The position numbers and the translations under genes are program-made. Below are positions 7,999 through 16,229 of a DNA stretch of 64,000 nt, in pieces; the stretch's first letter is position 1, and the number at the start of each line of letters is the position of its first letter. The notes beneath the pieces were generated by a model, which saw nothing but the letters and a program-made list of their open reading frames with translations, ran no database searches and was not told the DNA's origin. This stretch comes from CAZMGT01 sp964565895 (GTDB taxonomy: Bacteria > Armatimonadota > Zipacnadia > UBA1398 > CAZMGT01): positions 62,001-126,000 of the forward strand of contig CAZMGT010000001.1 in NCBI GenBank assembly GCA_964565895.1. The letters are read 5' to 3'.

Positions 7999-9081
7999 TC
8001 ACTGCCCCGGCCCGGGAGAGGGCGAGCCCGGCGTCGCCTGGAGCAGCTCCCCGATGTCCGGCAGTTGTTGCGCCTCGGCCGCGGGCGCCTCTTGCTCCAG
8101 CGCGGCCTGGCCCGCGCCCGCGCTGCTCGTCTGGGCTAGGGCCACCGCGCGCAAGCCGACGGCAAGCAAAAACAACGCCACGGCAAGCGCCAGCGAGCCG
8201 ACGAGGGCCGCACGCCCGATGCGCCGCGTGCGCAGCGAAAGCTCCGATTGATACTCCGGGTCGAGGCTGTGCCACAGGCGCGAAGCGGGCCAGGCAAGGG
8301 CGAGCACGGCGATCCCCGCTGCGGCAACCACCGGCCCCGGGGGAAGATCGTAGGCGCTCGCCGCCGCCGTGCCCACGATGGTCATGAGCAGCGCCGCGGC
8401 TATGGCCACGCCGATGGCCCCGCGCATGCGCTTGGCGAAAAGCAGGGCTACTGTCCCCGGTGCGGCGAGGAACGAGAACACCAACAGCAGCCCGAGCATC
8501 TTTACCGCAAACGAGACCACGGCGGCGATTGTTAGATAAAGCACCATGTCGTAGAGCTTAACGTTAATGCGCTGCGTCGTCGCCGTCTCGGGGTCGAACG
8601 AGGAGAAGAGAATTTCCTTGTAGAGCAGGGCGTGGATGAGGATAACCACGGCGAAGATGGGCAAAAAGGCGTAGATATCGGGCATGAGCACGCCCAGGAT
8701 GTCGCCGTAGAGGATCGCCGTCATCTCGTCGTTGCCGCGCTCGGCGAGGGCGAAGAGGATGATGGACACGGCCCAGGCGCCCATGTAGAGCAAGGCAACG
8801 AAATTTTCCGCGCGGCGCGACCCCCGCGGCCCAGCGAGGCCCAGCGGGACAACACCCACAAACGCCGCGACCACCGCGCTGGGCAAGGGCGGGGCGCCCG
8901 TCAGCGCGGCGACCCCCAGCCCCACCGAAGCGAGCTGCGTTACGGCAAGGCCCATGAAAATGAGCTGCCGCAGGACGACGTAAACGCTGAGCACACCGCA
9001 CACCGTGCCCACGAGGACACAGGCAAGGAGCACGCGCTGGAAAAACGGATACTGCATGTGTTCCGCGACGGCCTGGATCAC
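7999..9081 (-). CDS. Zn/Mn ABC transporter permease (ZnuB/TroC family)
   Basis: 360 residues with eight to nine hydrophobic helices typical of ABC-3 permeases (PFFQRVLLACVLVGTVCGVL, QLIFMGLAVTQLASVGLG, KMLGLLLVFSFLAAPG). It forms the inner-membrane channel for the metal delivered by the binding protein. It is longer than the usual ~280 residues: a C-terminal extension adds one more membrane helix and an Ala/Pro-rich tail with the motif LPDIGELLQ (residues 340-348), which recurs in the porin-like protein of the same operon. The GTG start overlaps the ATPase stop (GTGA). Confidence 0.9.
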   Translation of the reverse strand: MIQAVAEHMQYPFFQRVLLACVLVGTVCGVLSVYVVLRQLIFMGLAVTQLASVGLGVAALTGAPPLPSAVVAAFVGVVPLGLAGPRGSRRAENFVALLYMGAWAVSIILFALAERGNDEMTAILYGDILGVLMPDIYAFLPIFAVVILIHALLYKEILFSSFDPETATTQRINVKLYDMVLYLTIAAVVSFAVKMLGLLLVFSFLAAPGTVALLFAKRMRGAIGVAIAAALLMTIVGTAAASAYDLPPGPVVAAAGIAVLALAWPASRLWHSLDPEYQSELSLRTRRIGRAALVGSLALAVALFLLAVGLRAVALAQTSSAGAGQAALEQEAPAAEAQQLPDIGELLQATPGSPSPGPGQ

Positions 9082-9833
9082 TTTTCGCCCGCGCCGGCGG
9101 AGCGCCCGAGGATAAACCGGGCGAGCTCCCCCGAGGCGGTTTCACCTCCGTTTGTGCGCACAACATGCACGCGGCCTTGCTCGATGACTAGCACGCGGCC
9201 CGCGCGGCGCGACACTTCCTCGAGCATGTGGCTGACCAGGAGCACGGTAAGCCGTCCCTCGTCGCGCAGCTTTTCCAAAAGGTCTAAAAACTCCGCTTGG
9301 GCGCGCACATCGAGGTCGCCCGTGGGCTCGTCGAGGACGAGCACGTCTGGCTCGCCGACAAGCGCCCGGGCAAGGAGCACGCGCTGGCGCTGGCCGCCGG
9401 AGAGCTCGGCGAACTGCCGCCGCGGCGAGGGGATCCCGCCCACACGGGCCAGCGCCTGCTCCGCGGCGCGCAGGTCCTCCGCCCCCGGGCGGCGGAAGAC
9501 GCCGAGCAGGGCTGTGCGGCCGAGCAGGACGACATCGAGCGCGCTTAGCGGATAGCTCAGGTCGATATCGCTAGACTGCGCCACGTAGCCGAAGCGCAGG
9601 GGCGAGCCGTCGGCCCGCCGGACAACCTCGATCCTCCCCCGCAGGGGGCGCAGGGTGCCCATCATCCCGCGCAGGAGCGTCGTTTTCCCCGCCCCGTTGG
9701 GTCCGATAATGCCCAGCAGCTCGCCCTGGTATACCTCAAACGTCACCTCGCGCAGCACGCGATGCGCGCCATAGCCCAAATCGGCGTCGACGCAGCGAAT
9801 GACCACGCCGTCGCTCGGCTGTTGCTCGGCCAC
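9078..9833 (-). CDS. Zn/Mn ABC transporter ATP-binding protein (ZnuC family)
   Basis: About 251 residues, one ABC ATPase domain: Walker A GPNGAGKTT, Q-loop YVAQSSDIDLSYP, signature LSGGQRQR, Walker B VLVLDEPTGDLD and switch His in VLLVSHMLEE. It powers import through the neighbouring permease. The GTG at 9833 has GGGAGG eight bases upstream and is preferred over a GTG three codons earlier. The gene lies 20 bases after the binding protein and overlaps the permease start, so the three are one transcription unit. Confidence 0.92.
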   Translation of the reverse strand: MAEQQPSDGVVIRCVDADLGYGAHRVLREVTFEVYQGELLGIIGPNGAGKTTLLRGMMGTLRPLRGRIEVVRRADGSPLRFGYVAQSSDIDLSYPLSALDVVLLGRTALLGVFRRPGAEDLRAAEQALARVGGIPSPRRQFAELSGGQRQRVLLARALVGEPDVLVLDEPTGDLDVRAQAEFLDLLEKLRDEGRLTVLLVSHMLEEVSRRAGRVLVIEQGRVHVVRTNGGETASGELARFILGRSAGAGEK

Positions 9834-9853
9834 ACAGCCCACCTCCCGCGCGG

Positions 9854-10756
9854 CTACTTATAGGCCTCCTCGAACGCCCTGACCAGCCGCTCGATCACGT
9901 CAAACCAGGACTTCGTGCCCAACGCCCCCGTGCTCGTGGGCGAGATGATGACCTTCGCCTTGGTATCCGCGGCAACGGACTTCGCCGCACCGCCCGGATA
10001 GAACACCTCTTGCAAGATGAGCCGCGTGTCGTTGGCGTTCACGGTCTCGATGACATGGCGCACATGCGCCGCCGACGGAGGAACGCCCAGCTTCTCCTCC
10101 AACGTGCACGCGCGACGGACGCCAAAGAAGTCCGCGAAGTACTCGTAGGTCTGGTGATAGCTGACGTAGGTCTTCCCCTTAAACGGGGCCATGCGCCGCT
10201 GCCAGTCCTTCGTGCGCTGCTGGATTTCCTGCAACAGCTTGCGTGCGTTTGCCGTGTAGACGTCGGCGTGGGCGCGGTCCACCGCGCGGAACGCGTTAAG
10301 CACATTGCCCACGATGATCATCGCGTTGCGCGGGCTGAGCCAAATGTGCGGGTTGCCGAACGGGTGGAGGTGCCCCTGGGAGGGGTCGATGCGCTCGCGG
10401 GGGACGTCGCGCACCTTTACCCCTTTGGAGCAGACGACAACCCTCAGCCGGGGGTTAGCCGCGGCCTTGCGGATCTCCCGCGCCGCGGGAACGCAGGAGA
10501 GGCCGATCTCCAAGAACAGGTCGGCCTCGGCCGTTGCTCTGACGTGGCTCGGCCGAGCTTCGAGAAAGTGGGGGTTTATCGCCCCCGGGCAGAGGACGGT
10601 TATCTCGGCGAGATCGCCGGCGATGCGCTTGGCGAAATAGCCCAGGTCGGAGATCTCGCAGACGACCTTAAGCTTCGCCGCTGCCGGTGCGCAAAACACA
10701 CCCCAGGCGAAAGCCAGGGCAAGGCAAAGCGCCGCTATGCCAACCGCTCCTCGCAT
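9854..10756 (-). CDS. periplasmic Zn/Mn-binding protein (ZnuA/TroA family)
   Basis: 300 residues with a Sec signal peptide (GIAALCLALAFAWGVFCAPAAA). The mature protein is a cluster A-I metal-binding protein: ligands are visible in NPHFLEARPSHV, GNPHIWLSP and, near residue 200, VSYHQTYEYFADFFG. It captures Zn or Mn in the periplasm and hands it to the permease. It lacks the long His-rich loop of many ZnuA proteins; in this operon a His-rich stretch is instead found in the lipoprotein at 12119-13078. The ATG at 10756 has GGGGAGG ten bases upstream. Confidence 0.9.
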   Translation of the reverse strand: MRGAVGIAALCLALAFAWGVFCAPAAAKLKVVCEISDLGYFAKRIAGDLAEITVLCPGAINPHFLEARPSHVRATAEADLFLEIGLSCVPAAREIRKAAANPRLRVVVCSKGVKVRDVPRERIDPSQGHLHPFGNPHIWLSPRNAMIIVGNVLNAFRAVDRAHADVYTANARKLLQEIQQRTKDWQRRMAPFKGKTYVSYHQTYEYFADFFGVRRACTLEEKLGVPPSAAHVRHVIETVNANDTRLILQEVFYPGGAAKSVAADTKAKVIISPTSTGALGTKSWFDVIERLVRAFEEAYK

Positions 10757-10779
10757 CGCTTCAAAACCTCCCCTCTCCG

Positions 10780-12090
10780 CTACTTAAAGCTGTGGAAGTG
10801 CGGCCCGATGACCCAGCCGATTTGGAAGAACAGGCTGTCGTCCTTCAGCCCACCGGGATATTGCGCGTGACGGTATTGCACGCGATAGCGCTGGTTTTCG
10901 TTTTGCTTGTAGGTTACAAACAGGTTATAGGACTGAGACTGCCCGCGCAGGGCGGGGTCGCCAAACCCCGCGCGGTCGTACATTACCCCCCACTCCGACC
11001 GCTCGGAGAGCTTGCGCACATAGGCTATATAGCCACCATCGCGGCGCACGTGCCCCAGCCCCGTGTCCCTGTCGTAAACGGTGTACTCGACGAGCACGCG
11101 GTCGCCCTTGCGCGCGCCCTCGCGGATTCTGCGCCAGCTTCCGCTGACGTTAAGCATTTGCGTGCGCGTGGGCGAGGTGAGATCGTTTGGGCCGTTGAGG
11201 TAGCACAGGCGCAGGTCAACGTCTTCGTCTTCGTCGATGTCCCAGGCGCGGCGCAGGCGGACCATATAGCTTGGCTTGTGCGGCCGCGCGCCCAGGGGGA
11301 GCAGCGCCGTCGCGGTTTCGCTCCCCAAGCCATTGAGCACGGACACCTCGAGCGCGGTATAGCGCCGCGTGGGGAGGAGATATTGCACGCGCAGCCCCTG
11401 CGCTTGCAGCCCGGCGAAGCCGAAGAAGTTCGTTAGGCTTCGCGGATAGCTGACAAACGGCAGGTCGTGCTCGTGATACTCGTTGATCTGCCCCCAGCGT
11501 GCGCGCCAGCGCCCAAGCATGAACTTCCACCGCTCGCGCTCGCGGTTGATGTCGATATACGCTTCCTCGACGTGCGGCCCGTGGCCGTGGTCGCCGAGCA
11601 GCAGGATCGCGTCGGCGGTGGTCGACACGCTGTAGCGAAAGCCGACTTCGACGGAGCGATTGCCCAAGATGGGCCGCCGGTCGCGGCCGTCGGCGTCATA
11701 TAGCGCGGGGGAGAGCTGGCCCACGCGGGCGACGAACTCACCCCCGGCCCAAACGTCTGGGTTGAGCGACTGCGATGTGCTCGCCTCGCCCGCTCCGCCG
11801 GTAACTACTTCTTGGGGCTCGGCCGGCTGAAGCAGGTCCTCGATGCTCGGGAGCGTTTGCTCCTCGGGCACTTCGGCCTTTTTCTTTAGTTCATCTATTT
11901 GCTGCTGCAGCTCGTTAATCATTTGCAACAGCTTTTTTTGCTGTTGCTCAAGCTGCTGTATCCGCTCTTGAATCGTCGGCGTGGGCTGTTGCGCTGCGGC
12001 CCACGGCGCGCATAGGGTAATTGCCAGCGCCAGAGCGAAAGACAGCGCGCAGCGCCGCCGCACGCCAGCGCGGGTGTTCGCTTGGTGCAT
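10780..12090 (-). CDS. coiled-coil outer-membrane porin-like protein of the zinc operon
   Basis: 436 residues. A signal peptide (LSFALALAITLCAPWAAA) is followed by a Gln-rich coiled coil at about residues 38-72, a linker with LPSIEDLLQ (80-88), and a ~330-residue region rich in alternating hydrophobic strands with aromatic girdles (RSVEVGFRYSVSTTADAILL, YNLFVTYKQNENQRYRVQYR), as in porins of the carbohydrate/phosphate-selective or zinc-associated type. The protein ends HFHSFK, not in the usual terminal Phe. Its place in the Zn/Mn uptake operon suggests that it brings metal across the outer membrane; the coiled coil may trimerise it or span the periplasm. Confidence 0.72.
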   Translation of the reverse strand: MHQANTRAGVRRRCALSFALALAITLCAPWAAAQQPTPTIQERIQQLEQQQKKLLQMINELQQQIDELKKKAEVPEEQTLPSIEDLLQPAEPQEVVTGGAGEASTSQSLNPDVWAGGEFVARVGQLSPALYDADGRDRRPILGNRSVEVGFRYSVSTTADAILLLGDHGHGPHVEEAYIDINRERERWKFMLGRWRARWGQINEYHEHDLPFVSYPRSLTNFFGFAGLQAQGLRVQYLLPTRRYTALEVSVLNGLGSETATALLPLGARPHKPSYMVRLRRAWDIDEDEDVDLRLCYLNGPNDLTSPTRTQMLNVSGSWRRIREGARKGDRVLVEYTVYDRDTGLGHVRRDGGYIAYVRKLSERSEWGVMYDRAGFGDPALRGQSQSYNLFVTYKQNENQRYRVQYRHAQYPGGLKDDSLFFQIGWVIGPHFHSFK

Positions 12091-12118
12091 CGTCCTCTCA
12101 CCTCCTCGAATGGCGCCG

Positions 12119-13078
12119 TTACTCGCTGTGCTCCGCTACGCGCAGGGACAAGCCGCGCCAGCAAATCGCCGCCGCAGGCCCGTCGGCGACGACGTTTCCC
12201 GCGCGCACGAGCACAACGTACTCGCCCGGAGTGCTCGGCGCGACGAGGTGCGCGTGAAAGCTGGCCCCGCTGACCTCGGCGGACACCGGGGCTCCGCTGC
12301 CCACCTGAGCGAGCACTCTGCCGCTCCCGAGCAGCGCGACGGACCCCGTCACGTGAAACTCCTCGCCGCAGCGCACCGCGGCGCTCTCCAGGGCCACGTT
12401 GGCGAGCAAGGGCACGGCGAGCTCAGGCCCGGCGAGCATCTGTCCGCGGACGATGGTCTGCGAGCTTAGCCGCGGGCCGGAGCTTGTGTCGGCGACCGTC
12501 CAGCGCATGTCGAAAAAGCCGCGCACGGGCACCGAGCCAGTGAGCGCCGCTCCGCCCGAGGGCTGCTCGCCGTGTTCGTGCTCGTGCTCATGCTCGTGCC
12601 GCGCTGCCGCGCGGGGCGGCGCCTGGCTGGGGTCGAGCCCCTGCGCCGCTGCCCCAGGCAGATACTCGGCAAGGTGCTGGGCAGCGATGGAGCCGGAGAA
12701 GCTCACGCGCGCCCAGACTTCGCCCTCCGCTTGCTGCTCGGCAAGCGGCTCGATGAACTGCAGCGTAAGCGTGCTGATTTTCGTATGCTCGTCGCGTGGG
12801 AGCAGGAACGACTGGGCGACTTCGGCCGCAGTTTGGCCGTTGTAGGCGTAGTCTTCGGTATACAGCGAGGCAAGGGCCTGGGCATCTTGCGCTTTCTGGC
12901 CCTCAGCCCACGCCTCAAGCAGCGCGGCGACCTCGGCGCTTACTGTGGCCTCGGTAATGGCGTTGGCGGCGCTGGGGACGACGTCGAGGCAACCGCAAAG
13001 CGCCGCCGAGGCCATGCCCAGGCCCAGGCTAAGCAAAACGCCGAGCGCCACGCGCCGCATGTTCGTCCGTGCGTGCAT
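12119..13078 (-). CDS. His-rich lipoprotein of the zinc operon
   Basis: About 319 residues from the ATG at 13078 (AGGAG ten bases upstream). The lipobox SAALCGC follows a hydrophobic stretch, so it should be lipidated. Residues ~35-140 resemble a SnoaL/NTF2-like fold (VAALLEAWAEGQKAQDAQAL ASLYTEDYAYNG). A loop reads RHEHEHEHEHGE, an obvious metal-binding histidine run, and the C-terminal third looks like an Ig-type beta domain. The location between the porin-like gene and the small CPVC protein suggests a periplasmic zinc trap or chaperone. I do not recognise a named family for the whole protein. Confidence 0.75.
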   Translation of the reverse strand: MHARTNMRRVALGVLLSLGLGMASAALCGCLDVVPSAANAITEATVSAEVAALLEAWAEGQKAQDAQALASLYTEDYAYNGQTAAEVAQSFLLPRDEHTKISTLTLQFIEPLAEQQAEGEVWARVSFSGSIAAQHLAEYLPGAAAQGLDPSQAPPRAAARHEHEHEHEHGEQPSGGAALTGSVPVRGFFDMRWTVADTSSGPRLSSQTIVRGQMLAGPELAVPLLANVALESAAVRCGEEFHVTGSVALLGSGRVLAQVGSGAPVSAEVSGASFHAHLVAPSTPGEYVVLVRAGNVVADGPAAAICWRGLSLRVAEHSE

Positions 13079-13200
13079 TTCGCTCACTCTCCTGGAGCAA
13101 AGCAAAAGCTGCGCGAAGCTAGCACCTCGCACAGGTGGCAAACTGTGGCAAAAGCACTTGCGGAAGCGCCAGCTTAGGACTTGCCGGCGCAAGAGAGGGG

Positions 13201-13509
13201 TTAGCCGGGAGGAGCGCGCGGCTGCTCCGCGCTCAGCTCAAGCGCGCTGTGTTGTACGATCTGCTCCGGCGCGACGGTTTCCGCAAGCGGCGCCGCGAGC
13301 AGTTGCACGCTCGCCTCAAGCGAGGGTTCGTGGGGGTTGCTCAACCAGTCGCAAACCGGGCAGTGGCGGTCGGACCTAAGCGTCGCGGTTGAGCGGCTAA
13401 GATCCGCCCTGTGGGAGAAGCTGTGCAGCACAACGGCGACCGTGGCCAGCCCGACGTAAACAACCAGGCAGGCCAGGACGATCCCTTTTACCCGAACGGT
13501 GCGCAGCAT
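13201..13509 (-). CDS. small single-pass membrane protein with CPVC motif (DUF2946-like)
   Basis: About 102 residues. One N-terminal membrane helix (GIVLACLVVYVGLATVAVVL) is followed by HSFSHRAD and, after 15 residues, HCPVCDWLSNPHEPS. The spacing of a His-containing segment and a CPxC motif after a helix is reminiscent of DUF2946 proteins that accompany metal (copper or zinc) uptake genes. It is the first gene behind the promoter of the zinc operon. Two GTG codons just upstream of the chosen ATG are alternative starts, and no strong ribosome site is visible. Confidence 0.6.
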   Translation of the reverse strand: MLRTVRVKGIVLACLVVYVGLATVAVVLHSFSHRADLSRSTATLRSDRHCPVCDWLSNPHEPSLEASVQLLAAPLAETVAPEQIVQHSALELSAEQPRAPPG

Positions 13510-13559
13510 CGCCACCACGCCGCGTCGCCAAACGCCGGCGCGGCCTCTCCAAGCAAGCT

Positions 13560-13589
13560 AGTATAGCCCTCCCCGCGCCCAGCGGTCAA
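13560..13589 (-). promoter_or_regulatory. sigma70-type promoter of the zinc uptake operon
   Basis: On the minus strand TTGACC (13589-13584), an 18-base spacer and TATACT (13565-13560) precede the CPVC gene by about 50 bases. It reads away from ribBA, whose stop codon lies just behind it. I could not pick out a Zur-type palindrome with confidence. Confidence 0.75.
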
Positions 13590-13599
13590 CGCGCGGCGC

Positions 13600-14805
13600 T
13601 CAGCTTAAGTGCAGCTCATGGCCTAGCTTGTCGCGCTTGGTCTCTAGGTACTTTCGGTTTTCTCTGTTCGGCGGGACCTCGATGGGCACGCGCTCGACAA
13701 CCTCTAGCCCATAGCCCTCCAGCGCCACGTGTTTGCTCGGGTTGTTGGTAAGCAGGCGCATGCGCCGCACGCCGAGGTCCACGAGCACCTGCGCCCCCAG
13801 GCCATAGTCGCGAATGTCAGGCTTAAACCCGAGCATTTCGTTGGCCTCCACGGTGTCCGCGCCCTCGTCCTGCAGGCGATAGGCGCGCATTTTGTTGTGC
13901 AGGCCAATCCCCCGGCCCTCGTGCGCGGGAATGTAGACGATTACCCCCTTGCCCTCCTCGGAGATCACGCGCATGGCGTACTCGAGCTGCTCGCCGCAGT
14001 CGCAGCGCAGCGAGTGGAACACGTCGCCGGTAAGACAGCCGGAGTGCACGCGGACGAGCACGGGCTCATCGGGATTGATCTCGCCTTTGACCAGGGCGAT
14101 GTACGGCTGAGCCTCCACGTCGCACCTGTAGTCAATGAGCTTCCACTCGCCATAGGGGGTGGGAAGGCGCGTTTCCGCCACGCGGTGCACGAGCTTTTCC
14201 GTGCGTCGGCGGTAGGCGACGATGTCGCGAATGGTGGCGATCTTCAACCCGTGCTCCGCGGCGAGCTTCTCCAAGTCGGGCATGCGGGCCATCATGCCGT
14301 CGTCGCGAATGATCTCGCAGAGCACAGCCACGGGCTGGCAGCCGGCGAGCCGAGCAAGGTCCACCGCCCCCTCGGTGTGTCCCGTGCGCTGGAGCACTCC
14401 GCCCTCAGCGGCACGCAGGGGAAAAACGTGCCCGGGGCGCGCCAGGTCGCGCGGCCTTGTCTTCGGGTCAACCACGGCGCGAATCGTCCGCGCGCGGTCG
14501 TGCGCCGAGACGCCCGTGGTGATCCCATGCTTGGCGTCGATGGACACGCAAAACGCGGTTTTGTTAACCTCGGTGTTCTCGGCGACCATAAGGGGAATTT
14601 CCAGCTCGTCCAGCCGCTCGCCGCTGGAGGGGAGGCAGATCAACCCGCCCCCGTGGCGCATCATAAACGTAATGGCCTCCGGCGTAACCCACTCCGCGGC
14701 CATGACGAAGTCGCCCTCGTTTTCGCGGTCTTCGTCGTCCACGAGGATGATTATTTCGCCGTTGGCGATCGCCTTAATTGCTTCCTCAGTCGAGACCACG
14801 GGCAT
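13600..14805 (-). CDS. ribBA: bifunctional DHBP synthase / GTP cyclohydrolase II
   Basis: 401 residues. The N-terminal half is 3,4-dihydroxy-2-butanone 4-phosphate synthase (VDDEDRENEGDFVMAAE, MMRHGGGLICLP, RTGHTEGAVDLARLAG); the C-terminal half is GTP cyclohydrolase II, with zinc ligands in SGCLTGDVFHSLRCDCGEQL and the catalytic segment AHEGRGIGL. Together they make both precursors of the riboflavin ring system. The protein opens MPVVSTEEAIKAIANGEIII. It is the only riboflavin gene in the window. No FMN riboswitch is recognisable in the ~100 bases upstream. Confidence 0.96.
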   Translation of the reverse strand: MPVVSTEEAIKAIANGEIIILVDDEDRENEGDFVMAAEWVTPEAITFMMRHGGGLICLPSSGERLDELEIPLMVAENTEVNKTAFCVSIDAKHGITTGVSAHDRARTIRAVVDPKTRPRDLARPGHVFPLRAAEGGVLQRTGHTEGAVDLARLAGCQPVAVLCEIIRDDGMMARMPDLEKLAAEHGLKIATIRDIVAYRRRTEKLVHRVAETRLPTPYGEWKLIDYRCDVEAQPYIALVKGEINPDEPVLVRVHSGCLTGDVFHSLRCDCGEQLEYAMRVISEEGKGVIVYIPAHEGRGIGLHNKMRAYRLQDEGADTVEANEMLGFKPDIRDYGLGAQVLVDLGVRRMRLLTNNPSKHVALEGYGLEVVERVPIEVPPNRENRKYLETKRDKLGHELHLS

Positions 14806-14902
14806 GGCCTTGCCTCCACTGTTCCGCGCAAGATTGTGTATACTGCAACGGCCTGGTTTGGCTTGCTAGTCGCCTACTGCAGCGCAAGCAAGAGGTTTTG
14901 CT

Positions 14903-15610
14903 ATGCTTCCGCTGAGCGATGTTAACCGCGCGCAGCGGTTTCCCATAGCCACTGCGCTAATTGTGCTTTGCAACATCGCCGTCTACCTCGCCGAGCTTTC
15001 GCTCGGCGAGGCGAGAATACTATTCTACCAGCAGTATGGGCTAATCCCCAAGCTGTTTTTCAGCGTCCATGCCTGGCTCGAGCGGGGGTTTACGGCAAAC
15101 GCCCTGCCTTTGCTCACCCACATGTTCATCCACGGCGATCTCTTTCACATCGCGTTTAACATGTGGTTTCTCTGGGTGTTCGGCGACAACATCGAGGACA
15201 TCCTCGGCTCGCTGCGCTTCGTCGTTTTTTACCTGCTCTGCGGGATGTGCGCCGCGCTGGGCAACGCCTTGTTTACCTTCGCCTCGGCGACGCCGGTCAT
15301 TGGGGCCAGCGGGGCGGTCTCCGGGGTGATGGGGGCGTATCTGATTCTCTTTCCCCTAGCGCGGATTAGAACGCTTGTCCCGATATTTTTCTTCCTTCCC
15401 GTAATCGCCGAGGTGCCCGCATTTTTGTTCATCGGAATGTGGTTTTTAGGGCAGGTGTTTAGCGGGCTGCTTAGTTTCGGGCAGTATACGGGAATCGCCT
15501 GGTGGGCGCACATCTTCGGCTTTCTGGGCGGGATCTATTGCTACCTTAAGTATTTTCGCCGCCGTCCCCGTCCCCCTCGCGTGCGCATTCGGGAGATTCC
15601 TCTGCGCTAG
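14903..15610 (+). CDS. rhomboid-family intramembrane serine protease
   Basis: 235 residues with six predicted helices. Signature motifs: loop-1 tryptophan/His region THMFIHGDLFHIAFNMWFLW, the catalytic serine in GASGAVSG and the catalytic histidine in AHIFGFLGG. It cleaves membrane proteins within the bilayer; the substrate is unknown. Small basic C-terminal tail (RRRPRPPRVRIREIP). It is transcribed divergently from ribBA; its last 65 bases overlap a gene on the opposite strand. An AAGAGG ribosome site precedes the ATG. Confidence 0.93.
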   Translation: MLPLSDVNRAQRFPIATALIVLCNIAVYLAELSLGEARILFYQQYGLIPKLFFSVHAWLERGFTANALPLLTHMFIHGDLFHIAFNMWFLWVFGDNIEDILGSLRFVVFYLLCGMCAALGNALFTFASATPVIGASGAVSGVMGAYLILFPLARIRTLVPIFFFLPVIAEVPAFLFIGMWFLGQVFSGLLSFGQYTGIAWWAHIFGFLGGIYCYLKYFRRRPRPPRVRIREIPLR

Positions 15611-15869
15611 GCTGCCCGGCCCCGCGCCGCCGCTCGATAAGCTCGCGCGCTTGCGGTGCGATGTACAGATCGTTGATGTTAACGCGGGCGAGCTCGCTCG
15701 CCAAAAGCTCCACTCGCTCCTCAAGGCTTTTGTGTCTGGGAACAATGATCATCCGCTCGCCATAGACCACACACAGCCCTCCCGCGGCGCGCACGTCCTC
15801 GCAGCGCACGCGAATCCCCAAATGCTCTGCGACGCGCACAAGCTCTTGCCACATCATCTCCTCGGTCAC
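15546..15869 (-). CDS. small conserved protein of unknown function
   Basis: 107 residues. The core (LVRVAEHLGIRVRCEDVRAA, GGLCVVYGERMIIVPRHKSL, NINDLYIAPQARELIERR) resembles a small uncharacterised family found in several deep-branching phyla, in which a Gly-Gly-x-Cys strand is followed by a 'P-x-x-R' motif; I cannot name it. The last ~25 residues are acidic, Gly-rich and probably disordered. The 3' end overlaps the rhomboid gene on the other strand by 65 bases. The upstream gene stop overlaps this start (ATGA-type), so the two small genes are coupled. Confidence 0.65.
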   Translation of the reverse strand: MTEEMMWQELVRVAEHLGIRVRCEDVRAAGGLCVVYGERMIIVPRHKSLEERVELLASELARVNINDLYIAPQARELIERRRGAGQPSAEESPECAREGDGDGGENT

Positions 15870-16201
15870 CGCTGGCGTCCCTCCGCTGTCGGCCTCTGTT
15901 GCGAGAGAGCGTCGAGCGTGCTTTTCAGCCGGGCGTCCATTTCGCGCAGCGTCTCCGGGATCTGCCGGCCCTCGTAAGCCGCGGCCCGGGCAAACTCGCG
16001 TATCGTCGTGTCCACGGAAAGGTCGCGCAGGCGCGACGTGCGCGCCATAAGCAGGTGGTTTGCGAAGAGCGCAGCAACCATGTCCACCTCGCGCTCGGAC
16101 AGGCCAATGCGCTGCGCAGCGCGGGCGATCTCCGCTAGCGCGCGCTGGAGCTTGTCCTGCAGCTCCTCCCAGCGGCTTTCGCTGTGCGGGGCGGAGTTCA
16201 T
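15866..16201 (-). CDS. small helical protein of unknown function
   Basis: 111 residues, predicted almost wholly helical (WEELQDKLQRALAEIARAAQ; ETLREMDARLKSTLDALSQQ), no membrane segment and no recognised motif. It overlaps the following small gene by four bases and starts 29 bases after the lipoprotein gene at 16230, on the same strand, so it may be co-transcribed with both. I do not recognise a family. Confidence 0.55.
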   Translation of the reverse strand: MNSAPHSESRWEELQDKLQRALAEIARAAQRIGLSEREVDMVAALFANHLLMARTSRLRDLSVDTTIREFARAAAYEGRQIPETLREMDARLKSTLDALSQQRPTAEGRQR

Positions 16202-16229
16202 CGGGAGAGGGTCACCTCGGGGCTTTGCC

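Noticed and set aside
14806..14902. FMN riboswitch before ribBA
   Set aside because: The spacer is under 100 bases and lacks the conserved RFN-element sequences.
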